A stretch of DNA of 47,586 nucleotides from CAYLZN01 sp964387935 (GTDB lineage: Bacteria > Acidobacteriota > Vicinamibacteria > Vicinamibacterales > JAFNAJ01): positions 1 to 47,586 of the forward strand of contig CAYLZN010000007.1 in assembly GCA_964387935.1 (NCBI GenBank). Reading direction: 5' to 3'. The notes under the pieces are model-generated. The model did no database searches, had not been told where the DNA came from, and was given only the letters and a program-made list of their open reading frames with translations. Positions 8,589 to 14,540 of the stretch are shown here, in pieces. The translations under genes were made by a program, and so were the position numbers. Every line of letters begins with the position of its first letter. Position 1 is the first letter of the stretch.

Positions 8589-9444
8589 GGGTCCCGCTCC
8601 TCTTGGCGCCGGCGGCCACGTGGTCGGCGCGCATGGCCTCGCCGAGCAGCATCGCCAGCGCTGGCACGTCGTTGTCCCATTCGATGAGCGTCGGGACAGC
8701 CCCGAACTTCAACACCGCGCAGGCGTACAGCTCCCACGCCGCCTCGCTGACGTGGACCCCGTGCGTGTCGACGAGCAACGTGCCGCCCGGCGTGGCGAGG
8801 TCGTCTTCGGCTTCGAATCCGCCCAGGTGCAGCTCGCGCACGGCGCTGGCCGGGAACGCGTCGAGGTGTGCCCGCGGGTCGAAGCCCATGTTGCGACTGC
8901 TGACGTAGATGTTGCTGACGTCGCAGAGCAGATGACACCCGGTGCGATCGACCAGCGCGGTGAGGAACTCCGGTTCCGTCATCGTCGACGAACCGTACCC
9001 GACATAACTGGACGGGTTCTCGACGAGGAAGGGGCGTCCGAGTGCGTCCTGGACCTCGCTCACGTGTGCCGCCAGGATCTCGAGCGCCTCGTCGTCGTAG
9101 GGCAGAGGCAACAGGTCGTTCAGGTACTCACCGGGGTGCGTGGACCACGCCACGTGCCCGGAGACGAGCACCGGATCGAGCCGCTCCACGAGCGCGCGGA
9201 CGCGTGCGAGATGGTGCCGGTCGATCCCCCTGGCACTGCCGACCGACACGCCGACCGTGTGGACCGACAGGGGATAGTGCGAGCCGATGTCTTCGAGAAG
9301 TTCGAGGGCATGCGGGTTCGACAGGAACGTCTCCGGGTGGATCTCGAACCACCCGGCGGCCGGACGAGTGGCCGCGACCTCAGCGAGGTGTGGCAGGCGG
9401 AGCCCGACGCCAGCGCCGGTCACGTGGCGGTGCGATGAGATCAT
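8575..9444 (-). CDS. bufB: DUF692 / MNIO family oxidative enzyme (BufB-like)
   Basis: A 289-residue TIM-barrel DUF692 protein, now called MNIO (multinuclear non-heme iron-dependent oxidative). Visible features are GAGVGLRLPHLAEV, WFEIHPETFL, SVHTVGVSVGS, VSGHVAWS, FLVENPSSYVGY, CHLLCDVSNIYVSSRNMGFD, ELHLGGFE and DTHG, which supply the His, Asp and Glu metal ligands. Such enzymes modify Cys residues of an adjacent precursor peptide; in bufferins this yields copper-binding thiooxazoles. The precursor candidate lies 21 bases upstream. Confidence 0.9.
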   Translation of the reverse strand: MISSHRHVTGAGVGLRLPHLAEVAATRPAAGWFEIHPETFLSNPHALELLEDIGSHYPLSVHTVGVSVGSARGIDRHHLARVRALVERLDPVLVSGHVAWSTHPGEYLNDLLPLPYDDEALEILAAHVSEVQDALGRPFLVENPSSYVGYGSSTMTEPEFLTALVDRTGCHLLCDVSNIYVSSRNMGFDPRAHLDAFPASAVRELHLGGFEAEDDLATPGGTLLVDTHGVHVSEAAWELYACAVLKFGAVPTLIEWDNDVPALAMLLGEAMRADHVAAGAKRSGTRVTG

Positions 9445-9465
9445 GCGGCCACCCGTCCCTTTCGA

Positions 9466-9741
9466 CTACTTCGCCTTGAGACTGCCGCCGACGATGCGGT
9501 CGCAGTAGCCCTGAGGCACATACAGCCAGGCCTTGGGATCGCCGTTCACCTTCGACGTCCCGGCGCAGGAGCTGTTGCCGGTGGAGGCGCAGTCGTTCTT
9601 GCCGGCCTTGGCGATGCCGTAGCATTTTTCGGCCTTGAACGAGGGTTCCTGCGACGTCGTGTTGGCCGACACGGCGAGAACGGGGCCGGCCACGGCGGTG
9701 GCCAGGGCACTTGCGAGCACGAAGCGACGGTCGATGGTCAT
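9466..9741 (-). CDS. bufA1: DUF2282 (BufA1-like) bufferin precursor
   Basis: A 91-residue precursor. Residues 1-23 look like an export signal (MTIDRRFVLASALATAVAGP). Mature sequence KAEKCYGIAKAGKNDCAS, then SSCAGTSKVNGDPKAW and GYCDRIVGGSLK, contains four Cys in the DUF2282 arrangement. The ATG at 9741 is chosen over an upstream in-frame start at 9795 because it has a GGAGG site 7 bases upstream and begins the signal peptide; the upstream extension would be translated from a tandem repeat. It heads bufA1-bufB-bufC-bufD. By analogy the periplasmic peptide would chelate copper after Cys modification. Confidence 0.85.
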   Translation of the reverse strand: MTIDRRFVLASALATAVAGPVLAVSANTTSQEPSFKAEKCYGIAKAGKNDCASTGNSSCAGTSKVNGDPKAWLYVPQGYCDRIVGGSLKAK

Positions 9742-9763
9742 GAGCGTGTCCTCCAGGTGAGTG

Positions 9764-9812
9764 GCCAGCCGCCAGCCGCCAGCCGCAAGCCGCAAGCCGC
9801 AAGCCGCAAGCC
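9764..9812. repeat. Seven tandem 7-bp repeats upstream of bufA1
   Basis: Three copies of GCCAGCC followed by four copies of GCAAGCC, head to tail with no interruption, starting 23 bases upstream of the bufA1 ATG (read from the minus strand as GGCTTGC and GGCTGGC). Two variants in two blocks suggest slippage expansion. The position would place it in the 5' leader or promoter. Confidence 0.9.
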
Positions 9813-9994
9813 GATCGTCAATTGGTGACCAGTCTCACGACTCGTCGGAGTGTTACAGGCCTCGCACAGACGCAGGCGGCACGCGCCTTGAGACGGCTTC
9901 GTCCACGGCGTCTGCGGCATCCGCCCGATGAACGCGACCGTGCGGTTCGTCGAACGGCACGAGCGTGGCGTCGTGGTGCCTCAGGACACTGGTT

Positions 9995-10759
9995 TCACTT
10001 GGAGCAACGGCCTTCTCTGCTCGCGGCGACCGCGATGAACGCCGCACCGATGGTGGTCCTGGAACCCAGCCAGACGTCGAGGGGCGCCATCGATCTCGCC
10101 AGGGCCGCAAGCGGGGGATAGAACACCGAGCCGCGCACCGTCTCGACGGTGAGGCCCGCGCCCTCGACGAGCGCACATAGCTCGGCCGCTGTCGTGAAGC
10201 GAGCGGCACGCCACGTGCGCGATCCGAGCCACGCCTCGACGCGGCGTTTCGCGGCCCACAGGCTGTGCCGTCCCAGCTCGCCGATGACCAGGCGGCCTCC
10301 CGGCCGCAGCACGCGTCCGGCCTCGCCGACCGCGGCTCGACGGGCTGTCGTCAGGCACAGCACCGTCACGGCCAGGACGATGTCGAAGGCGCCGTCTCGA
10401 AGCGGCAGGTGTTCGATGCGACCCTCGATGAACGATGGGCGCCGGCCCAGGCCCGGCCCACTTCGGCCGGCCGCCACCTCGAGCGCCGAGCGATTTGCAT
10501 CGAGGCCAACGACAAGGGCGCCACGCTCGGCCAGGGCCGACGCCAGCGCGCCGTCTCCGCAGCCCAGGTCGAGAACGCGCCGACCGTCAACCGGCCCGAT
10601 CAGATCGAGCAGGCATGCCTCCTCGAGAGCGTCGGTGACGCGTCCCAGGCTCGACGCGCGCCACGTCTCATACGCACCGGGCCCGACGACGGTGACGGGC
10701 TCGAGATGCGGTTCACCCTCTGGGTCTGTGGGCCTCGTCATCGATGGTGAGTGCGACAT
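9995..10759 (-). CDS. Class I SAM-dependent methyltransferase
   Basis: A 254-residue protein with motif I VLDLGCGDGALASALAERG, the acidic residue at the end of strand 2 (VVGLDANRSALE), and post-motif sequences FDIVLAVTVLCLTTARRA and AGRVLRPGGRLVIGELGRHSL, the last resembling UbiE/Methyltransf_11 enzymes. The substrate is unknown. The start is at 10759 (MSHSPSMTR), with an alternative Met at 10741. It is divergent from the truncated DsrE gene, with 61 bases between. Confidence 0.85.
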   Translation of the reverse strand: MSHSPSMTRPTDPEGEPHLEPVTVVGPGAYETWRASSLGRVTDALEEACLLDLIGPVDGRRVLDLGCGDGALASALAERGALVVGLDANRSALEVAAGRSGPGLGRRPSFIEGRIEHLPLRDGAFDIVLAVTVLCLTTARRAAVGEAGRVLRPGGRLVIGELGRHSLWAAKRRVEAWLGSRTWRAARFTTAAELCALVEGAGLTVETVRGSVFYPPLAALARSMAPLDVWLGSRTTIGAAFIAVAASREGRCSK

Positions 10760-10820
10760 GCGTATTGGACCGCCGTCTCAATCGATGCCATCATCGCCGC
10801 GTCGCATCCGGGAGGGAACC

Positions 10821-11003
10821 TTGCACGTCCTGATGATTCTCAACGATCCGCCGTACGGCACCGAGCGCACCTACAACGGCCTCCGGCTCGCGCTCTCGCT
10901 GGCCACGCGGCCCGACATGCGGGTCACGGTGTTCCTGATGGCCGATGCGGTCGGCGCCGCTCGCAAGGGACAGAAGACGCCGGACGGCTGCTACAACCTC
11001 TGA
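10821..11003 (+). pseudogene. DsrE/DsrF-like protein, C-terminally truncated
   Basis: Starting at TTG 10821, with a GGAGGG site at 10812-10817, the sequence reads LHVLMILNDPPYGTERTYNG, LRLALSLA, VTVFLMADAVGAARKGQKTP, DGCYNL, which is the first half of a roughly 115-residue DsrE-like sulfur-relay protein. It then hits TGA at 11001. The expected second half with its Cys motif is not found in any frame of the following 150 bases, so this is a truncation rather than a simple nonsense change. The 60-residue product would lack half the fold. Confidence 0.65.
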
Positions 11004-11157
11004 GCCGCCGTGAGCCGATGAGGTCAGGCCTCAATCCGACAATCGGCCTGCGGCCTGGGGCGCACGGCGCGCGGCCAGCACGGCGCAGGTCTTCAAGAAC
11101 GCGTCGATCCGTACTCTCACTACCAGTGAGGTGACGGTTCGCGACGGAAACAACGAT

Positions 11158-11421
11158 TCAGCCCGTCAGGCCGCTGGTCGGACGCCGCCCACGCCCCCTG
11201 GCGAGATACGGCAGTATGAACAAGTACGCACCGGTGAACAGGAGCAAGGCGAGCGGGAGCAGCGGCGAGTAGGTGATCCAGGCGGGAGGCTGCCCCTGCG
11301 TCATGGCCACGAAGTTGGCGATGACGGTCAACGTGAAGACGACCGACAGCCAGCGGTGCGCCTGCCGGACCCATGTGTGCCAGGGCAACGGGGACCTCCT
11401 GGGTGGCTGCGTGTGAGCCAC
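11158..11421 (-). CDS. Small two-helix membrane protein
   Basis: An 87-residue protein beginning at GTG 11421. A basic N-terminus (TWVRQAHRWL) precedes a hydrophobic segment SVVFTLTVIANFVAM. A PPAWITYSPLLPLALLLFTG loop and second helix end in YLFILPYLARGRGR. I recognise it as a conserved small hypothetical of Proteobacteria and Acidobacteria with no assigned function. 154 bases with nothing recognisable separate it from the DsrE remnant. Confidence 0.65.
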   Translation of the reverse strand: MAHTQPPRRSPLPWHTWVRQAHRWLSVVFTLTVIANFVAMTQGQPPAWITYSPLLPLALLLFTGAYLFILPYLARGRGRRPTSGLTG

Positions 11422-11500
11422 GTATAGGCCCAGGCGCGGGCCTTGTCAAGCGCGCGGGCTGCGGAACGTGTCGATCGCGGCGCCCCATGTGGCGCCATGA

Positions 11501-11719
11501 TCAGTGGCCGCCCTTCACGGCGCCCCCTGGACCAGCCGATTCGCGGTGGTCGCCGGATCCTGGCTCCTCGAGAGGCCGATCCGAATTCGCCGGCGGCCGC
11601 ACGGTCGTCTGGCCGAAGATCGCCCGGCCGCTGCCGCCGACGATGTCCTTCCGCGGCGCCAGGTCCTCGAGGCGCACGACCCGATCCCGCCGCCGCGGCC
11701 TCCGGCTCGACTTCGTCAT
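11501..11719 (-). CDS. Small peptide with double-Gly motif (LEDLAPRKDIVGG)
   Basis: A 72-residue peptide. The N-terminus is very basic (TKSSRRPRRRDRVVR) and leads to RLEDLAPRKDIVGG followed by SGRAIFGQT, a pattern like the small xDLxPKKDxKGG peptides scattered near peptide exporters in Acidobacteria and Planctomycetes. The rest is Pro/Gly-rich and unordered. It starts within the stop codon of the next upstream peptide (TAATG), so the two are translationally coupled, and both would be read from the sigma-54-type promoter at 11914-11929. I infer a leader-core precursor cleaved after GG by the nearby C39 exporter; it may instead be unprocessed. Confidence 0.55.
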   Translation of the reverse strand: MTKSSRRPRRRDRVVRLEDLAPRKDIVGGSGRAIFGQTTVRPPANSDRPLEEPGSGDHRESAGPGGAVKGGH

Positions 11720-11859
11720 TACCGCTCGCCCTTGTCCCTCTCCTTTGCGGCCTTGCCGCCCTTGACCTGCTCCGCCTCCTGGACCGTCACGGCTCCCTTG
11801 GTCTTCGACAGGTCCTTGATCGCACTCTGCGTCTTCCGGTTCTCGGTGCTCATCGCCAT
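11719..11859 (-). CDS. Small peptide with double-Gly leader (VTVQEAEQVKGG)
   Basis: A 46-residue peptide (MAMSTENRKTQSAIKDLSKT, then KGAVTVQEAEQVKGG, then KAAKERDKGER). The VTVQEAEQVKGG stretch matches the class II bacteriocin leader pattern LSxxELxxIxGG with conservative changes, so a C39 peptidase could cut after GG and leave an 11-residue charged tail. The ATG at 11859 has an AGAAAGG site 8 bases upstream. A longer frame from 11910 is rejected because that start lies at or above the transcription start predicted from the -24/-12 promoter. It overlaps the next peptide by one base. Confidence 0.6.
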   Translation of the reverse strand: MAMSTENRKTQSAIKDLSKTKGAVTVQEAEQVKGGKAAKERDKGER

Positions 11860-11913
11860 GGTCGCTGCCTTTCTGCGCGCCCGCTGGAGCGTCCGCGGGG
11901 TCGCCTTCAAGAA

Positions 11914-11929
11914 GGCAACCCACGTGCCA
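11914..11929 (-). promoter_or_regulatory. Sigma-54 (-24/-12) promoter for the minus-strand GG peptides
   Basis: Read on the minus strand the site is TGGCACG-TGGG-TTGCC, identical to the consensus TGGCACG-N4-TTGC, with GG and GC separated by 10 bases. The start would be near 11903, giving a leader of about 45 bases before ATG 11859. Confidence 0.75.
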
Positions 11930-12010
11930 GGGCCGACCCGTTCGAGAGGTCATGGAAACGACCGTGGAGTCTGGCCTCGGCTCACGCGATGGTCTCGCAT
12001 GTGGCGCCGG

Positions 12011-12034
12011 AATCAGGGCCATGGCCCCGTTCCG
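12011..12034. promoter_or_regulatory. Putative activator binding site (UAS) between divergent sigma-54 promoters
   Basis: A 24-bp element containing the perfect palindrome GGGCCATGGCCC (12016-12027) with CGGAA/TTCCG arms outside it. It is nearly the same as 21655-21678 (20 of 24 bases identical, four transitions). It sits about 107 bp from the -12 box of the minus promoter and about 83 bp from that of the plus promoter, a usual enhancer distance for sigma-54 activators. Confidence 0.65.
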
Positions 12035-12091
12035 ATGCCACGGCCCGGGGTCCGACGCCGCGCGTCCGGCACGGCGCAGGCCGTGGCGTCA

Positions 12092-12107
12092 TGGCACGGT
12101 CTTCGCT
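12092..12107 (+). promoter_or_regulatory. Sigma-54 (-24/-12) promoter for the plus-strand GG peptide
   Basis: TGGCACG-GTCT-TCGCT has the perfect -24 box and one mismatch in the -12 box (TCGCT for TTGCT), with GG and GC 10 bases apart. The start would be near 12118, 27 bases before ATG 12145. Confidence 0.7.
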
Positions 12108-12144
12108 GGCGACATGGATCGGTTGAGGCACGACTGGAGGGCCC

Positions 12145-12303
12145 ATGGAGAAGAAGTCGTCGAAAGCGCGCGCCACTGCCGGGAAGCGGGCAGCCCCGGC
12201 ACGGAAGGTGACCGATCTCGCCCCATCGAAGGCGGGAGCGCAAGCGGCCAAGGGCGGGTACCTCGTGAAGTACATCGACAAGTCGAGTCCGAAGCTGTTG
12301 TAG
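12145..12303 (+). CDS. Small peptide with double-Gly motif (AAKGG) and short core
   Basis: A 52-residue peptide: a Lys/Ala-rich start (MEKKSSKARATAGKRAAPAR), then KVTDLAPSKAGAQAAKGG, then YLVKYIDKSSPKLL. The DLAP element also occurs in the peptide at 11501-11719. If cut after GG it releases a 14-residue peptide with three Lys and two Tyr. The ATG follows CTGGAGG by 4 bases and a sigma-54-type promoter by about 40. It ends one base before the stop of the convergent sigma-54 activator gene. No homologous domain is recognised; precursor status is inferred from the motif, promoter and neighbours. Confidence 0.6.
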   Translation: MEKKSSKARATAGKRAAPARKVTDLAPSKAGAQAAKGGYLVKYIDKSSPKLL

Positions 12304-12304
12304 C

Positions 12305-13321
12305 TCAGGGCCGCCGCGCCGACGACTCCCGCGTCATCTGCGCGAGCTTTCGATCGAGCGTGGAGCGCGAGAGTTGGAGGAGTCGCGCGGCCTGTCGCTT
12401 GCTGCCGCGCGCGATGTCCAGGACGCGCCGGATGTGGGCGTGCTCCGCCCCCCGCAGCGACAGATCGTCGACCGGTGTCCGGCGCTCTCCGTTCGCCATG
12501 GAATGGGACCTCGCGGCATCCTCACCAGCACGTGCGGCGTCGATGACGATGGCGTCGGCGGCGATCACGTCGCCCTCGGTGATCGCCACGGCGAAGTGGA
12601 GCACGTGCTGGAGTTCGCGAAGGTTGCCCGGCCAGTGGTAGGTGAAGAGCCGATCCGCAGCGGCCTGGCTCAACCCGACGATGGGCTTGTGGCTCAACCG
12701 GGACGCCGTGGCGATCTCGGTCGCGACGAGGGCGCGAAGGTCCTCCGGCCGCTCGCGCAGCGGCGGCACGGTGACGGTGATGCCGGCGATGCGCTGGAAC
12801 AGGTCGTGGCGGAAGCGGCTGGCGTCCAGGTACGCCTGCAGTGGCAGGTGCGTGGCCGAGAGCGGCCGGACGTCGGCGACCAGCACGCGCTCTCCGCCCA
12901 GCCGCTCGAACTCGCCGTATTCGACAGCCCTCAGGATCTTCGCCTGAGCCGGCAGGCTCAGGTCGCCGATCTCGTCGATGAACAGCGTACCGCCGTCGGC
13001 CAGCTCGAACTTCCCTTTCACGGTCTTCTGCGCGCCGGTGAACGCGCCGCGTTCGTGGCCGAACAACTGACTGTCGAGCAGGGTCTCGCTCAGGGCGGCG
13101 CCGTTGAAGGCGACGAAGGGTCCAGCCGCCCGCGCGGACGAGTTGTGGATGGCCCGGGCGAGGAGCGTCTTGCCCGTGCCCGATTCCCCGAGCAGCAGCA
13201 CCGGCAGGTCGGTCCTGGCGGCGAGGCAGGCCCGATGCAGGCAGGCCTGCATCGACGCGTCGCGACTGCCGTAGTCGTCGAGCGTCATGGTTCGCGCATC
13301 GCCGTAGCGGCCTGGCGACAT
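12305..13321 (-). CDS. Sigma-54-dependent transcriptional activator (AAA+ plus Fis HTH, no sensor domain)
   Basis: A 338-residue enhancer-binding protein. The AAA+ domain begins almost at once: Walker A GESGTGKT, the sigma-54 contact loop GAFTGA, Walker B GGTLFIDE, arginine-finger region ASRFRHDLFQRIAGITVTVP and the sensor II region WPGNLRELQHVLHFA. A C-terminal Fis-type HTH (GSKRQAARLLQLSRSTLDRK) follows. There is no receiver, GAF or PAS domain, as in PspF-like activators, so its activity must be set by a partner protein or by its amount. ATG 13321 lies 10 bases after the HlyD stop; 13354 and 13288 are alternatives. It is last in the exporter operon and is the natural candidate to drive the three -24/-12 promoters nearby. 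Confidence 0.9.
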   Translation of the reverse strand: MSPGRYGDARTMTLDDYGSRDASMQACLHRACLAARTDLPVLLLGESGTGKTLLARAIHNSSARAAGPFVAFNGAALSETLLDSQLFGHERGAFTGAQKTVKGKFELADGGTLFIDEIGDLSLPAQAKILRAVEYGEFERLGGERVLVADVRPLSATHLPLQAYLDASRFRHDLFQRIAGITVTVPPLRERPEDLRALVATEIATASRLSHKPIVGLSQAAADRLFTYHWPGNLRELQHVLHFAVAITEGDVIAADAIVIDAARAGEDAARSHSMANGERRTPVDDLSLRGAEHAHIRRVLDIARGSKRQAARLLQLSRSTLDRKLAQMTRESSARRP

Positions 13322-13331
13322 GAGACACCCG

Positions 13332-14540
13332 CTAGCGACCGGGACCGGTCGCAAAGGCCTCGCGCACCTGACGCAGGGGCGCGAAGGCGTAGCTGGCCAG
13401 GGATCTCCGTCCCACGATGATGGAGGCGCGACCGGCCATGCCGGGCAGCAGCGGACGGCGCTGCCCGTGAACGTCCACGGCGTCCTCGTTCAGATCGGCG
13501 ATCGCCAGGAACGCCGTCCCCGTCCCCGCGCCTGCGGCGGTCGGACTGATCCAGCGCAACGTGGCGTATCGCGCACCGAAACGTTCGTAGGGGAACGCTT
13601 CGTAGAGCAGCTTGACCCGCTGCCCGGGACGGACGAGGGCGAGGCCGCGCTGGGGCAGCGCGAGCTGTGCCTCGAGGCGGACCCCGGAGCAGACCACGTC
13701 GGCGACGGCGTCGCCGGCGTGCACGACGGCGCCCCGGTGCTGCACATGCATCCTGACGACCACGGCGTCGCAGGGCGCGGTGACGGCGATCGCGCGGCCG
13801 CTGGTCGACTCGGCGTCGAGCGCGCGTTTGCGCAGTTCGGCCCGCGACAGCTCCTCCTGGATGCCGCGCTCCGCCTCGGCAAAGGCGCTCCGGCGCGAGT
13901 CGGCCTCGTGAGCGAGCCGCGCCAGCGTGCTCCTGGCCTCCGCGAGGTCCGAGCGGATCTGCTCGAGTTCCAGCTCGATGCGGTCCGCCGCGAGCTTCGG
14001 TTCCGACGCCTGGATCCAGGCGCTCAGCCCCTCGCGGAAGCTCTGCTCCTGCCGCTGGACGACCTCCCGTGCCAGCGTCAGCTCCCTGGCCTTGAGCACG
14101 GCCTGACGTTCCAGGTTGTCCAGCCGTGCGATCAGCCGCAGGCGTTCCTCGTCGTCGGCCAGCCGCAGGGCCTGCTCCCGCGCACGTTCGTTGACGAGGC
14201 GTCGCGCACCGCCCTCCAGGCTGGCCGCCAGGGTCTGTCGCTCGGACCATCGGTCGGTCGCGGGTTCGGACTCGATGACGAACAGCGGGGCGCCGTCGGC
14301 GACCGCCTGGGCCTCGGTGACCAGCACGGAGGCGACGACCCCATCGTGCAGGACGCGGAGGGGATCCGCGGCGCGCCGGGCCACCAGCACGAACGAGGCG
14401 TCCACGGTGTCGGGCACCCGGACGGCGACCAGGCCGACCGCCAGCGTCGCGAAGAGCGCCAGCAGCAGCCAGGCCAGCCCGCTGGCCGCCCACGCGGCGG
14501 GTGAGGGATCGAGGTACGGCGCGGAATCGTCGACCGCCAT
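13332..14540 (-). CDS. HlyD-family periplasmic adaptor of the peptide exporter
   Basis: A 402-residue membrane fusion protein. One transmembrane helix lies near residues 18-40 (SGLAWLLLALFATLAVGLVA), then a lipoyl/barrel start (VLHDGVVASVLVTEAQAVAD, GAPLFVIES), a long coiled coil of about 150 residues (RLVNERAREQALRLADDEER onward), the returning lipoyl half (TAPCDAVVVRMHVQHRGAVV, HAGDAV) and the C-terminal barrel (LPLLPG-like PLLPGMAGRASIIVGRRSL). It starts inside the stop codon of the ABC transporter (TGATG), so the two are coupled. It would link the inner-membrane exporter to the periplasm or an outer-membrane channel that is not in this window. Confidence 0.9.
   Translation of the reverse strand: MAVDDSAPYLDPSPAAWAASGLAWLLLALFATLAVGLVAVRVPDTVDASFVLVARRAADPLRVLHDGVVASVLVTEAQAVADGAPLFVIESEPATDRWSERQTLAASLEGGARRLVNERAREQALRLADDEERLRLIARLDNLERQAVLKARELTLAREVVQRQEQSFREGLSAWIQASEPKLAADRIELELEQIRSDLAEARSTLARLAHEADSRRSAFAEAERGIQEELSRAELRKRALDAESTSGRAIAVTAPCDAVVVRMHVQHRGAVVHAGDAVADVVCSGVRLEAQLALPQRGLALVRPGQRVKLLYEAFPYERFGARYATLRWISPTAAGAGTGTAFLAIADLNEDAVDVHGQRRPLLPGMAGRASIIVGRRSLASYAFAPLRQVREAFATGPGR

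Noticed and set aside
11001..11003. TGA in the DsrE-like gene as selenocysteine
   Set aside because: Sequence after it has no DsrE homology and soon meets another TGA in the same frame, so it is a truncation.
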